Part shown: piece after piece, positions 34,892 to 43,556 of the stretch | Numbering within the stretch: the stretch's first letter is position 1 | Layout of the letters: each line of letters starts with the position of its first letter | DNA from: Azophilus sp965221755 | Lineage (GTDB): Bacteria; Pseudomonadota; Gammaproteobacteria; Pseudomonadales; Azotimanducaceae | Direction: 5' to 3' | Length of the DNA: 64,000 bases | NCBI GenBank assembly: GCA_965221755.1 | Contig: OZ244921.1 | Location: 2,046,001-2,110,000 of the forward strand | The notes under the pieces: model-generated | What the model was told of the DNA's origin: nothing | Seen by the model: the letters and a program-made list of their open reading frames with translations, nothing else | Database searches by the model: none | Position numbers and translations under genes: made by a program

Positions 34892-35917
34892 TCAGCCTAG
34901 AACCAACTCCCCCGATTGCGGTTGGGTTTGGGCGGGCACGATCTCACCGATGCGGAAGATGCGCTCGCCCTGGGCCGCAAGCCGCCGCATCGCCTGTTCG
35001 GCCTCGTGGACCGGCACGCAGAGCACGAAGCCGATGCCGCAGTTGAAGGTGCGCAGCATCTCCGTCTCCCCGATGCGGCCGGCTTGCTGCAGCCAACTGA
35101 AGATTTCGGGCCGGGCCCAGGCATCGAGGCGGATCCGTGCCGCCAGGCGGTCATTCGCCAGCATGCGGGGCAGGTTCTCAAGGAGGCCGCCGCCGGTGAT
35201 GTGGGCCATGCCGCGCACCTCGGCTTCGGCGAGCAGGGCGCGTACCGGGCGGGCGTAGATGCGGGTCGGCGCCAACAGGGCCTCGGCGAGGGCCGGATCG
35301 GCGGCCAGCCCCCCATCCCGCAGGATGCGCCGGATCAAGGAGTAGCCGTTGGCATGCGGTCCGTTTGAGGCAAGGCCCAGCAGGGCATCGCCGACCTCAA
35401 TGCGGGCGCCGTCGATGATCCGGCTCCGCTCGGCCACGCCGACGCAGAAGCCCGCCAAGTCGTAGTCCCCGTCTTGGTAGAAGCCCGGCATTTCCGCGGT
35501 TTCGCCGCCGGCCAGGGCGCAGCCGGCCAACTGGCAGCCGGCGGCGATGCCCTTGATGACGGCCTCGGCCACGTCCACGTCCAGCTTGCCGGTGGCGTAG
35601 TAGTCGAGGAAGAGGAAGGGTTCGGCGCCGCAGACCAAGACGTCGTTGGCGCACATGGCCACCAAGTCCTGGCCGACGCCGTCGTGCTGCCCGCGGTCGA
35701 TGGCGAGCTTGAGCTTGGTGCCCACCCCGTCGGCGCCGCAGACCAGGACCGGGCGCCGGTAGCCTGCGGGCAGCTCGCTCAAGGCGGCAAAGCCGCCGAG
35801 ACGGCCCAACATCTCCGGGCGGCGGGTGGCGCGGCAGGCGGGCGCGATTCGCCGCACGAGCTCATTGCCGGCATCGATGTCCACGCCTGCGGCGCGATAG
35901 GTCAGCTCGTCGCCCAT
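34892..35917 (-). CDS. purM: Phosphoribosylformylglycinamidine cyclo-ligase (AIR synthetase)
   Basis: A 341-residue purine-synthesis enzyme closing the imidazole ring with ATP. It opens with the family start TYRAAGVDIDAGNELV, then VCGADGVGTKLKLAID near 58–73, MCANDVLVCGAEPFLFLDYY near 88–107, and ALAGGETAEMPGFYQDGDYD near 132–151. MAHITGGGLLENLPRML near 235 is also typical. purN often follows purM, but the 288 bases downstream hold no gene. It is divergent from the DUF2066 gene, as in Pseudomonas. Confidence 0.95.
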   Translation of the reverse strand: MGDELTYRAAGVDIDAGNELVRRIAPACRATRRPEMLGRLGGFAALSELPAGYRRPVLVCGADGVGTKLKLAIDRGQHDGVGQDLVAMCANDVLVCGAEPFLFLDYYATGKLDVDVAEAVIKGIAAGCQLAGCALAGGETAEMPGFYQDGDYDLAGFCVGVAERSRIIDGARIEVGDALLGLASNGPHANGYSLIRRILRDGGLAADPALAEALLAPTRIYARPVRALLAEAEVRGMAHITGGGLLENLPRMLANDRLAARIRLDAWARPEIFSWLQQAGRIGETEMLRTFNCGIGFVLCVPVHEAEQAMRRLAAQGERIFRIGEIVPAQTQPQSGELVLG

Positions 35918-35985
35918 GGCGACAGTTTAACCGGATTGCTGCGCGCATTCGGTTAGAATCGATGCCCTGCGCGGAACGTTCCATG

Positions 35986-36003
35986 TGGCGGGACATGACA
36001 CTA
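35986..36003 (-). repeat. Short repeat TAGTGTCATGTCCCGCCA
   Basis: Third good copy of the TAGTGTCC–GTCCCGC repeat, here in the purM/DUF2066 divergent promoter region, 20 bases before the DUF2066 start. Confidence 0.55.
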
Positions 36004-36022
36004 GGCGGAAAGGCGCGCCTGC

Positions 36023-37156
36023 ATGCAGTTTAAGTTCCTTATGGCGGTTGCTGCCGGGTTCGGCTTGGTTTTGGCGACGCACCCCGCCGGTGCGGCCGCG
36101 CCCGGCTTCTACGAGGCGGAAGTTGAGGTGGCTGACCAGTCCGCCTTCATGCGGCGCAGGGCGGCGCGGGCGGGACTCGAGCAGGTGTTGATCCGCTTAA
36201 GCGGCACCACGCCGTTGCCGGCGCAACCCTTGCTGCGGGAGGCGCTGAGCCAACCGGAACGCTACTACGACCGCTATCTCTTTGTGGCTGATGATCGCCT
36301 CAAGCTGTTCTTCACGCCATCCGCCCTGCTGGAATTGATCGACCGGGCCAAGCTGCCGCTGTGGCCCTTGCGCCGCCCGCCCGCCATCGCTTGGCTGGCC
36401 TTGGAGGCGAACGGCGCGCGGCGGATCGTTCGCGGCGGCCATCCCCTGGCCGCGGCGTTGGTGGCCGAGGCCCGCCGAAGGGGCTTCGAGGCGCGCTTGC
36501 CGCTGATGGATCTGCGCGATCAACTGCGGGTGCAGCCAGCGGCGGTGTGGGGGCGGTCCAGCTTGGTTCTTGCCCAGGCGTCGCGCCGTTACGGCGCCGA
36601 GGCCGTGCTGACCGGCCGTTTGCGGCAGGGCGCAGACGGGCGTTGGTCCGGGGAGTTCGCGCATTGGCAGGGCAGTGACGAATTCACTCTGCAAGTCAAC
36701 GGCTTGGACTTTTCCCAAGCCGGTGCTGCCGGAGCCGGCTTTCTTGCCGACGCCATGGCCGGCCGCGCCGCCCTTGCGTGGCGTCCCACCGAGGTGACCT
36801 CATGGGTTGTCGGCGGCATCGCCTCGCCGCAGCACTATGGCGGTCTGTTGCGCCACCTCGCTGGCCTGGAGTACCTGCAGGCTGTGGCGGTGGTCGGCTT
36901 GCGCCAAGACCGGTTGGACATTCAAGTGAGCAGCCGAGCGGAAGTTGGCCGCCTTCTAACGCTTCTGCAAGCGGATGGCCGTTTGGCCGGGCCGGCTCCG
37001 GGCGCGCGGGCCAACCGATTGACTTGGCGCGGCGCGGACCTTGAACGCCCGCCGGCTGGCCAGCGGTTGCCTGCGGGCGCTGTCGCTGAGCGGTCCAGAG
37101 GTCAAGCCGGCCGAGGCGATGACGGCCCAGCCAGCCAGTCCGTCGGCACCCCGTGA
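36023..37156 (+). CDS. DUF2066 protein, exported
   Basis: A 377-residue protein with an N-terminal signal peptide (FLMAVAAGFGLVLATHPAGA, then AAPGFYEAEVEVADQS). DUF2066 features are ARAGLEQVLIRLSGTTPLP near 48–66, DRYLFVADDRLKLFFTPSAL near 82–101, and PAIAWLALEANGARRIV near 122–138. Molecular function is unknown; it is conserved next to purM/hda in gammaproteobacteria. The last ~70 residues are low-complexity. Its TGA is overlapped by the GTG of the next gene. Confidence 0.85.
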   Translation: MQFKFLMAVAAGFGLVLATHPAGAAAPGFYEAEVEVADQSAFMRRRAARAGLEQVLIRLSGTTPLPAQPLLREALSQPERYYDRYLFVADDRLKLFFTPSALLELIDRAKLPLWPLRRPPAIAWLALEANGARRIVRGGHPLAAALVAEARRRGFEARLPLMDLRDQLRVQPAAVWGRSSLVLAQASRRYGAEAVLTGRLRQGADGRWSGEFAHWQGSDEFTLQVNGLDFSQAGAAGAGFLADAMAGRAALAWRPTEVTSWVVGGIASPQHYGGLLRHLAGLEYLQAVAVVGLRQDRLDIQVSSRAEVGRLLTLLQADGRLAGPAPGARANRLTWRGADLERPPAGQRLPAGAVAERSRGQAGRGDDGPASQSVGTP

Positions 37157-37725
37157 AGCTCTCCCAACTGCCCAATGGCATCACCCTGCTGCGCATCCTG
37201 CTGGTGGCGCCGATCGCTTGGCTGCTCTGGCAAATGCGCTACCCGGAAGCGCTGGTGCTCATGGCCGTCGCCGGCGCTTCGGATGCCGTGGACGGCCTCT
37301 TGGCGCGGCGTTTCGGCTGGGGCACCGAATTCGGGGCTTTCGTGGACCCGTTGGCCGACAAGGTGATGGTGGTGGCCGTGTTTCTGGCGCTGACCGCCCA
37401 AGGCGTGATCCCGTTGTGGCTGGCTGCGGTGGTCGTGGGCCGGGACGCGGTCATCCTGACCGGAGCGGGCGTCTATCGGCTGTGGTTCCACGAGCTCTCG
37501 ATGTCGCCAACCTTGATCGGCAAGGCCAACACCGCTGTGCAGATCGTGGTTCTGCTGCTGGTGCTGTTCGGGCTGTGCGGCTTCGGCGCGCCCAGCGAAC
37601 TGGCCCTGAGAGTGTCGGACCCTTGGTGCCTTTACTTGGTGGCGGGCCTAAGCGTGGCTTCGGGCGTGGACTACGTGGTCACTTGGAGCCTGAAGGCCTG
37701 GCGCAACAAGCACCCGATCCCATAA
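37153..37725 (+). CDS. CDP-alcohol phosphatidyltransferase family protein
   Basis: A 190-residue membrane enzyme with the full family motif D-x2-DG-x2-AR-x8-G-x3-D-x3-D, read as SDAVDGLLARRFGWGTEFG continuing to AFVDPLADK (residues 43–70). About five hydrophobic segments. It resembles PgsA (phosphatidylglycerophosphate synthase) in length and motif spacing, though the canonical pgsA may lie elsewhere and a cardiolipin-synthase-like role is possible. GTG at 37153 overlaps the DUF2066 stop (GTGA). hda starts 4 bases after its stop. Confidence 0.88.
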   Translation: MKLSQLPNGITLLRILLVAPIAWLLWQMRYPEALVLMAVAGASDAVDGLLARRFGWGTEFGAFVDPLADKVMVVAVFLALTAQGVIPLWLAAVVVGRDAVILTGAGVYRLWFHELSMSPTLIGKANTAVQIVVLLLVLFGLCGFGAPSELALRVSDPWCLYLVAGLSVASGVDYVVTWSLKAWRNKHPIP

Positions 37726-37729
37726 GGCA

Positions 37730-38413
37730 ATGCATCAACAAACGCTTCCTTTTGTTGCCGCTCCGGAGGGCCGCACCTTCGCCAACTACGTCGTTGGCGG
37801 CAATGGCGACCTGGTTGACCGGCTGGTGCGGCCTGGCCGCGGCTTTGCGGCGCTCTGGCTTTGGGGGCCGCCGGCGTCGGGCAAATCCCATCTGGCCCAT
37901 GCGGCCTGTCACTGGCAGGTCGGCCTCGGCGCCAAGGTGGCCTATGTGCCCTTGGCCTCGACTCCGGAGGATCCGGAAGTGCTGCATGGTCTTGCCGGCT
38001 ACGATTTGGTGGCGCTGGACGATTTGCCCCATTGGTTGGGGCGCATCGATTTGGAGCGGGCGTTGATGGGTCTCTATCAAGGGCTCCTCGCGAGAGGCCA
38101 TCGCCTGCTGGTGGCGGCGGAGCGGCCCGCCGCCGCCATGGGCTTCGCCTTGGACGACTTGGCTTCCCGCTTGCGCGCGGCGTCGTCTTGGGAGGTCCGG
38201 GAACTGGACGACGCCGGCAAGGGACTGGTGCTCGCCGATCGGGCGCGTCGGCGCGGGCTTGAGGTGCCGCCGCCGGTGCTGGACTTCTGGTTCGCTCGAC
38301 GGGAGCGGGCGCTGTCCCGCCTGTTGGACGACTTTGAACGCCTGGACCGGGCGGCCTGGAACGAGCAACGGCGGCTGACGGTGCCCTTGCTGAAGAAGGT
38401 GCTCGACCTGTGA
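37730..38413 (+). CDS. hda: DnaA regulatory inactivator Hda
   Basis: A 227-residue AAA+ protein related to DnaA. QQTLPF at residues 3–8 is the sliding-clamp-binding motif needed to form the Hda–clamp complex. Walker A is LWGPPASGKSHLAHAAC near 44–60, and Walker B is YDLVALDDLPHW near 82–93. RLRAASSWEVREL and a DnaA-like lid follow; there is no DNA-binding domain IV. It triggers DnaA-ATP hydrolysis after initiation. It overlaps murG by one base (TGATG). Confidence 0.93.
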   Translation: MHQQTLPFVAAPEGRTFANYVVGGNGDLVDRLVRPGRGFAALWLWGPPASGKSHLAHAACHWQVGLGAKVAYVPLASTPEDPEVLHGLAGYDLVALDDLPHWLGRIDLERALMGLYQGLLARGHRLLVAAERPAAAMGFALDDLASRLRAASSWEVRELDDAGKGLVLADRARRRGLEVPPPVLDFWFARRERALSRLLDDFERLDRAAWNEQRRLTVPLLKKVLDL

Positions 38414-39492
38414 TGAAGGCCGTTTTCACCGGCGGCGGCTCCGCCGGCCACGTTCTTCCCGCCGTGCCGGTGATGCGCGCCCTGCGGGCTCGGGGCGCGG
38501 AGCTGGCCTACATTGGTCGAGCCGGCGGCGCCGAGGCGGACTATTTGGCGGGCGAGGACGTGGCCTACCACGGCATCGCCTCGGGCAAGCTGCGGCGCTA
38601 CTTCTCCTGGCGCAACGCCACCGATGCGTTCTCGGTCCTGCGCGGCCTGTGGCAAAGCCACCGGCTGCTCGGCCGGTTGCGGCCGGACGTGATTTTTTCC
38701 AAGGGCGGCTTCGTGAGCTTTCCCGTGGTGCTGGCCGGCTGGCTGCGGCGAATACCCGTCGTCGCCCATGAATCGGACGTATCGCCGGGCCTCGCCAATC
38801 GCCTGGCCATGCCCTTCCTCAGCGTCCTGGGCACCAGTTTTCCGATTGCGCGCCCGCGCCTGCTGCGCGGGGAACTGATCCATTGCGGCTCGCCGGTGCG
38901 TCCTGAACTGCTCAACGGAGACCCGGCCCGGGGACGGCAGCGGGCCGGCGCATCGACAGGCGTCCCGCTGGTGCTGGTGACCGGCGGCAGTTTGGGCGCT
39001 GAGTCCTTGAACGCCGTGGTTCGCCAAGCCGCGCCGCAACTCGTCAAGCAGTGCCACTTGGCGCATGTCTGCGGCCCAGGCAAGGCCGTGCCGCTTGATT
39101 TGCCCGGCTACCGGGCGTTTGAGTTCGTGGCCGAGGGCTGGGGGGACTTGCTGGCGGCGGCCGATGCGGTGGTCTCCCGGGCTGGGGCCAACGCCCTTTT
39201 TGAACTGCTCGCCTTGGGCAAGCCGAACCTGCTGGTGCCGCTGCCGAAGACGGCCAGCCGCGGCGACCAAATCGAAAACGCCGGCTACGCGGAGCGGGCG
39301 GGCTGCAGTTTGGTGATCTCGGAAGAGGACTTGGATGCCCGTCGGTTGATCGAGGCGATCCAAGGCCTGCTGGCCGAGCGCGAGCAATGGACTGGCCGGC
39401 TGGCTGGATTTCAGGCCTTGCCGACGGTGGACATTCTGGCTGACGCCATCGTTCGCTTGGGCGGACTCAGTCCCGCTCAATTAAGCCGTTGA
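38413..39492 (+). CDS. murG: MurG-like UDP-GlcNAc transferase, of the Gram-positive-like subtype
   Basis: A 359-residue GT-B glycosyltransferase adding GlcNAc to lipid I. The N-terminal FTGGGSAGHVLPAVPVM, IFSKGGFVSFPVVLAGWL near 96–113 and AHESDVSPGLANRLAMPFLS near 117–136 are MurG signatures. GKLRRYFSWRNATDAFSVLR near 58–77 resembles the Bacillus/Clostridium-type MurG more than the Escherichia type, as far as I can judge by eye. VTGGSLGAESLN and SRAGANALFELLALGKPNLL form the UDP-GlcNAc site. It is not in a dcw cluster but coupled to hda. Its 3' end overlaps the convergent protease gene by 26 bases. Confidence 0.85.
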   Translation: MKAVFTGGGSAGHVLPAVPVMRALRARGAELAYIGRAGGAEADYLAGEDVAYHGIASGKLRRYFSWRNATDAFSVLRGLWQSHRLLGRLRPDVIFSKGGFVSFPVVLAGWLRRIPVVAHESDVSPGLANRLAMPFLSVLGTSFPIARPRLLRGELIHCGSPVRPELLNGDPARGRQRAGASTGVPLVLVTGGSLGAESLNAVVRQAAPQLVKQCHLAHVCGPGKAVPLDLPGYRAFEFVAEGWGDLLAAADAVVSRAGANALFELLALGKPNLLVPLPKTASRGDQIENAGYAERAGCSLVISEEDLDARRLIEAIQGLLAEREQWTGRLAGFQALPTVDILADAIVRLGGLSPAQLSR

Positions 39493-42028
39493 TCGTTGAC
39501 AGGTTGGAAAGCTGCCCCGTCGGCCCCTCCAGCAGGCTCATCACTTGAATGTCGGCGTCGGAGGTGATGAAGAGCTGCCACTTGCCGGCCCCGTCGCCCA
39601 AGCTGCCGGTCAGCCCGGCGCCGGAATCGCCGGACTCCAGCTGTTCGGCGGTCAGAGTGACGGCCGCCCACGGCGGCACGCGCAGGCGGGCAAGGCCCTT
39701 CGGCGACGCCTTGCCCTGGTCGTCGCGTCCGTCGATGAGCACGTTGACGCCATGGTCGTGCGGGTTCATCAGGCGCAGCAGGCTGCGCTGCCGGGAGTTG
39801 CTGGCAGGATTGAAGAAGATGGCGTTGTGGGCCTTGCCGGGGCTGCCCACGAGGTCGTGCAGGCTGGTCACGAATCCCGCGGCCGTGCGCACGTAGGCTT
39901 GGGGCCTGATGTCGAGGGATGTGCTGAGCGTCAAGCGCCAGTCGCCCGCGCCGTCCCCGACGCCGCCGGAGAGCGGTTTGGCCTCGTTGCCGCGCTCAAT
40001 GTCCGAGGAGTTCAGGTGAATCGTTTGGCGGCTCTCCAAAGCCATCCGGATTGGTCCGTAGGCCTTGCCCGCATCGTCACGCGCGGCTATGCGCACGATG
40101 CCGCCGTTGGGTGATCGGTTGACGATGCGCAGGAAGCTCTCGCGGCGGCTGTCGCCGTCGGCGAGGAACAGCGGCACGATGTGGGCGACCAAGGCGCTCG
40201 GCATGAAGTCAACCAGCAGCGAGTAGGCGCCGGCAACCCGGCCGTCGAAGCCCTTGACCTCGATGTAGTAGGTGCCGGGAGCAACCGTTTTGTCGATGCG
40301 GAAGTTGCCGCCTTGCCCGCGGTCGTCGTCGCTGAAGATGGCGGCGCCATCGGCGTTCAGCAGCGTCCCCCGGGTGTCGGTGCTGCCCTCGGTCTGCACG
40401 GTGACGGTGCCGGACTCCAGGATCTCAAACTTGAAGATGTCCCTGTCGCCGGCCGTCAGGCCGCCGGTGGTGACGGAGCCAAGCGCCATCGGGGCGGCGC
40501 CGCTGATCGAGCCGCCGTGATCGTCGGCGCCGACGCTTGCGTCGGGCTGAAGGTACGGCTTGGCATAGGGGAGGAAGCGGTCGAAGCGCCCGAAGTGGTT
40601 CGCCGCGCAGTTGTCGTCAGGGCCACCGGAGAGCACGCCGATCAGGCGATGGTCCGAGCCGCTGGCAAACAGGCCGGCGCCGCTGCTGCCGCCGATCAGC
40701 GCCCCTTGCGCGAGCTCGACCTCGTAGGCGTCAACCTGTTGATTGCCGGCATCGGTCAGCGTGGTTGTTATGGCCCGCTTCAACTGCCCTTGGGCCCACT
40801 CCTTGCGCCCGCCGTCAGGGTGATGCACGGACTCGACGCTCTCGCCGGTCTGGTTTCCTTCCGTGGACCATGTCTTCCAGCAGACGGCGGTGTCGGGCAC
40901 GCGCCTGCGCAGGCGCAGCAGGCTGTGATCGGAGGCGGAGTGGCTGACGATGAGATCCGCCCCGCCCCGGTAGGCTGCGTATCGGGCGCTGCGCTCGGCG
41001 CTGCCGCAACCCGCCGATTGGTCATGCCACCAAGCCTCCAAGGTGGCTGCCTCGGATTGGGAGGCGATGCAGTGATGGGCGGTCAGGAGGTAGCTGTTGG
41101 CCAGCCGGGCTTGGGTGTCCCGATGGTCGTTGATGGTGGTTGCCGTGCAGTTGTAGGAGTTGCCGTCGGATTCGGTGAACCGGATGCGCACCGTGGCGGT
41201 CCGGGAGCAGCTTGGGGTGGTGGCGCAGGCGACGTCAACGGCTTGGCAAGCGCTGCTGTTGCCGGAGGATGCCGCTGGCTGCGAAACCGTCGATTGGATG
41301 TTGGAGATGCGCGCCGCCCTCAGCGACAGCTCGGCGAGCGCTGCGGCGTTGGGCAGGGTGACCTCGACGCCTAGGACGCTGCCTGCCACGCTGGGTGACC
41401 AGATCAAGCGCTCCGCATCGTCAACGGACGGCTCGTCGGCGCCAACCTTGGCTTTGGCGCGACCTTGGGCTTGGGTGGAAAGGAAGTCGGTCCGCCCGTA
41501 CGGCTCGAACCGTTGGCCGGCGTCCGTTGGGTTGAAGAACCGCACTGCCGCGCCCTCGGGCAGGCTGCCTGCCAGGCCAATGCGCAAGGCCTTGGCGTCC
41601 GGGGCACTGATCTGGAACGCAGCGACCAGGCCGCCGCCGGGTGCGGCGCTCCATTCCAGCAGCGCGCCGAGTTCGCCTTGGTAGGCGTCGGGCACCGCCT
41701 GCCCCATGCCGACCAGCGTCGGCCCACGCCGATTGCCGCCAATGGCCGCTCGCTCCGCTCCCGACAGCGCGGGGGCGCGGATGTCCAGCAAGTTCGCGCC
41801 GCGGTAGTCCCGTTGCAAGGCCCATGCCGTCGGCGGCGGGCTTGCGGCTTGGGCGGAGAGGTCGATGGCCTCGTCGGGCAACCCCCGCGCCGCGCCGGAA
41901 GCGCTGCCCGCCAGCAGCCCCAAGGCGGCCAGCAGGGGCCATAGCGAATGCGGCAATCGCTGTATTGGCTGTGGGCCATCGCCTGTCCGGCGCGTCAAAG
42001 TCTTACGGCTCATGCAGATAATCGCCAT
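39467..42028 (-). CDS. Secreted trypsin-like serine protease with pre-peptidase C-terminal domain
   Basis: About 853 residues. A signal peptide (LPHSLWPLLAALGLLAGSAS) is preceded by a basic stretch. The protease domain holds a chymotrypsin-type triad: His in YLLTAHHCIASQ, Asp probably in SHSASDHSLLRL, Ser in GALIGGSSGAGLFASG. Several cysteines suggest disulphides. A PPC-type beta domain follows (DRDIFKFEILESGTVTVQTE; APGTYYIEVKGFDGRVAGAY), then two related ~130-residue repeats with LRIVNRSPNGG and LRLMNPHDHG motifs ending GGVGDGAGDWRL and GSLGDGAGKWQL. ATG 42028 has an AAGGGTG-like site upstream. Target unknown; probably extracellular. Confidence 0.85.
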   Translation of the reverse strand: MAIICMSRKTLTRRTGDGPQPIQRLPHSLWPLLAALGLLAGSASGAARGLPDEAIDLSAQAASPPPTAWALQRDYRGANLLDIRAPALSGAERAAIGGNRRGPTLVGMGQAVPDAYQGELGALLEWSAAPGGGLVAAFQISAPDAKALRIGLAGSLPEGAAVRFFNPTDAGQRFEPYGRTDFLSTQAQGRAKAKVGADEPSVDDAERLIWSPSVAGSVLGVEVTLPNAAALAELSLRAARISNIQSTVSQPAASSGNSSACQAVDVACATTPSCSRTATVRIRFTESDGNSYNCTATTINDHRDTQARLANSYLLTAHHCIASQSEAATLEAWWHDQSAGCGSAERSARYAAYRGGADLIVSHSASDHSLLRLRRRVPDTAVCWKTWSTEGNQTGESVESVHHPDGGRKEWAQGQLKRAITTTLTDAGNQQVDAYEVELAQGALIGGSSGAGLFASGSDHRLIGVLSGGPDDNCAANHFGRFDRFLPYAKPYLQPDASVGADDHGGSISGAAPMALGSVTTGGLTAGDRDIFKFEILESGTVTVQTEGSTDTRGTLLNADGAAIFSDDDRGQGGNFRIDKTVAPGTYYIEVKGFDGRVAGAYSLLVDFMPSALVAHIVPLFLADGDSRRESFLRIVNRSPNGGIVRIAARDDAGKAYGPIRMALESRQTIHLNSSDIERGNEAKPLSGGVGDGAGDWRLTLSTSLDIRPQAYVRTAAGFVTSLHDLVGSPGKAHNAIFFNPASNSRQRSLLRLMNPHDHGVNVLIDGRDDQGKASPKGLARLRVPPWAAVTLTAEQLESGDSGAGLTGSLGDGAGKWQLFITSDADIQVMSLLEGPTGQLSNLSTINGLIERD

Positions 42029-42176
42029 AGGTTTCACCCTTTCAATAATATAGACTCCCGAACTTGACTTGAACCTGAATGCACTGCTAGCAAAACAGCA
42101 CCGCCAACAAGCAGCGTTGCCGAGAAATGGCACTGCTGATAAATGCACCACTGACAAAAGGACGGAAGGGACTCCC

Positions 42177-42662
42177 ATGGCGCGAGGCATCAACAAGGTC
42201 ATTCTCATCGGCAATCTGGGCCGGGATCCGGAGACCCGCTACACCCAGTCCGGGGCTGCGGTCGCCAATTTCAGCGTCGCGACTTCCGAAAGCTGGAACG
42301 ATCGTCAGACCAATGAGCGGCAGGAGCGCACGGAGTGGCACAACGTCGTCTGCTTCGCCCGCTTGGCGGAAATTGCCGGGGAGTACCTGCGCAAGGGCGC
42401 CAAGGTGTACATCGAAGGCCGCCTGAGCACCTCCAGCTGGGAGAAGGATGGGCAAACCCACTACCGCACCGAGATCATCGCCCGGGAGATGCAGATGCTC
42501 GACAGCCGCGGCGGCCAGGACGGCTACCGCCCTGCCGGGCAGGACGGCCATCGATCCGGCGGCGCTGACGTCGGCGGTCCCGGACCGTTGCCCAGGCGCC
42601 GCAACGAACCCACCGTGGTGGACGGCGCCGCCGACGATCTCGAGGACGACATTCCATTTTGA
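42177..42662 (+). CDS. ssb: Single-stranded DNA-binding protein
   Basis: A 161-residue protein. The OB fold begins MARGINKVILIGNLGRDPE, with VANFSVATSESW, TEWHNVVCFARLAEIAGEYL and KGAKVYIEGRL. The disordered Gly/Pro/Arg linker ends in the protein-interaction tip LEDDIPF that contacts replication and repair partners. ATG 42177 gives the canonical start; GGAAGGGA lies ~8 bases upstream. It is divergent from the protease gene, and a strong hairpin follows. Confidence 0.96.
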   Translation: MARGINKVILIGNLGRDPETRYTQSGAAVANFSVATSESWNDRQTNERQERTEWHNVVCFARLAEIAGEYLRKGAKVYIEGRLSTSSWEKDGQTHYRTEIIAREMQMLDSRGGQDGYRPAGQDGHRSGGADVGGPGPLPRRRNEPTVVDGAADDLEDDIPF

Positions 42663-42675
42663 CATTCCATTTTAA

Positions 42676-42710
42676 TGAGGCGCCGAGCGTCGAAGACGCT
42701 CGGCGCCTCA
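42676..42710. terminator. Hairpin after ssb
   Basis: A perfect 16-bp inverted repeat (TGAGGCGCCGAGCGTC / GACGCTCGGCGCCTCA) with a 3-base loop, 13 bases after the ssb stop. There is no clear T-run afterwards, so it may end transcription poorly or act mainly as a 3' stabiliser. Confidence 0.6.
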
Positions 42711-42858
42711 TCAATGCTCAACGACTCGGATGCCTTGACGGACCCTAGGAAAGTGCTGGTGCCCGCGCTGCTGACGGGCCTCGGGTAAGCTTGTCCGCGT
42801 GCGACGGGGGCTGCATCCGCCACGACGAAAACGATCGGATCATCGGCTGGCCATGCAG

Positions 42859-43485
42859 CTAGCGCCCGTCAGGAGCAATTGAAAAATTGAGTTTCGCTGC
42901 CGACCGGTAGGCTGCGCGGCTGGTCATGCGGCGGGCGTATTCCTCAAGGCCCGGCAGCAGTTCAATGCCGCAGGCTTGGCCCTAGGTGAGGCAGCTGGTG
43001 AGCATGACGTCGGCGCCGGTGAAACGGGCGCCGGCCAAGTGCGCGTGGTCGCGAAGGCGTTGGTCGGCGAAGGCGAGCTGCTTTTTGAACCCTTTGGCGG
43101 CGGCCTCCGTCGCGGCTGGCGCCTCGCCTTAAAGGTGGGCGAGGTCGATGTGCTTGCGCAGGATGTGGAGGGTGTGGGCGTCAAGCTCCATCTGCACGTA
43201 GCACAGCCATTCGTCGCACCGCGCCCGCAACGGGGTGCGGGGTGGCGGAACCAGACCGGTTTCGGCACCGTGGGCGTCGGCGAGGTAGGTGACGATGGCG
43301 GCGCTTTCGGTCGGCACGAAGCCGCCATCGACCAGCACCGGCACCTTTTGCTTGACGTTCAGCGTCTTGAACTCGGTGCGCTGGGTTGCGCCGGTGCGCG
43401 GGCCGATGAGCTTGGGTTCTTGGTCCAGCGCCCGCTCGTGGGCGCGCATGGTGCGGGTGGTGGCGCCGCCCCAGATTTGCATCAC
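42859..43485 (-). pseudogene. Glutathione S-transferase family gene with two in-frame stops
   Basis: A single minus-strand frame encodes a GST. The thioredoxin-like N-terminal half has LNVKQKVPVLVDGGFVPTES followed by AIVTYLADAHG, and the helical half has FADQRLRDHAHLAGARFTGA and LLPGLEEYARRM. TAA interrupts after HIDLAHL and TAG after VMLTSCLT, without any frame change. The start near 43485 also lacks the usual first strand (MMQIWGGATTRTMRAH), suggesting damage there. Not expected to yield a full enzyme. Confidence 0.75.
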
Positions 43486-43488
43486 GGC

Positions 43489-43556
43489 CCCATGTCGATT
43501 TCAGTCGCTTCGGCGCCTGACATTTGCGTCACAATCCCATGTCGATTTCAGTCGCC
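43489..43556. repeat. Direct repeat at the 3' end of the ABM-domain gene
   Basis: CCCATGTCGATTTCAGTCGC occurs twice (about 43490–43510 and 43533–43552) with similar flanks (TGCATCACGG/TGCGTCACAA). The second copy encodes the C-terminus of the protein at 43529–43831; the first sits just outside, next to the GST pseudogene start. It looks like a local duplication during the rearrangement that damaged the GST gene. Confidence 0.7.
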
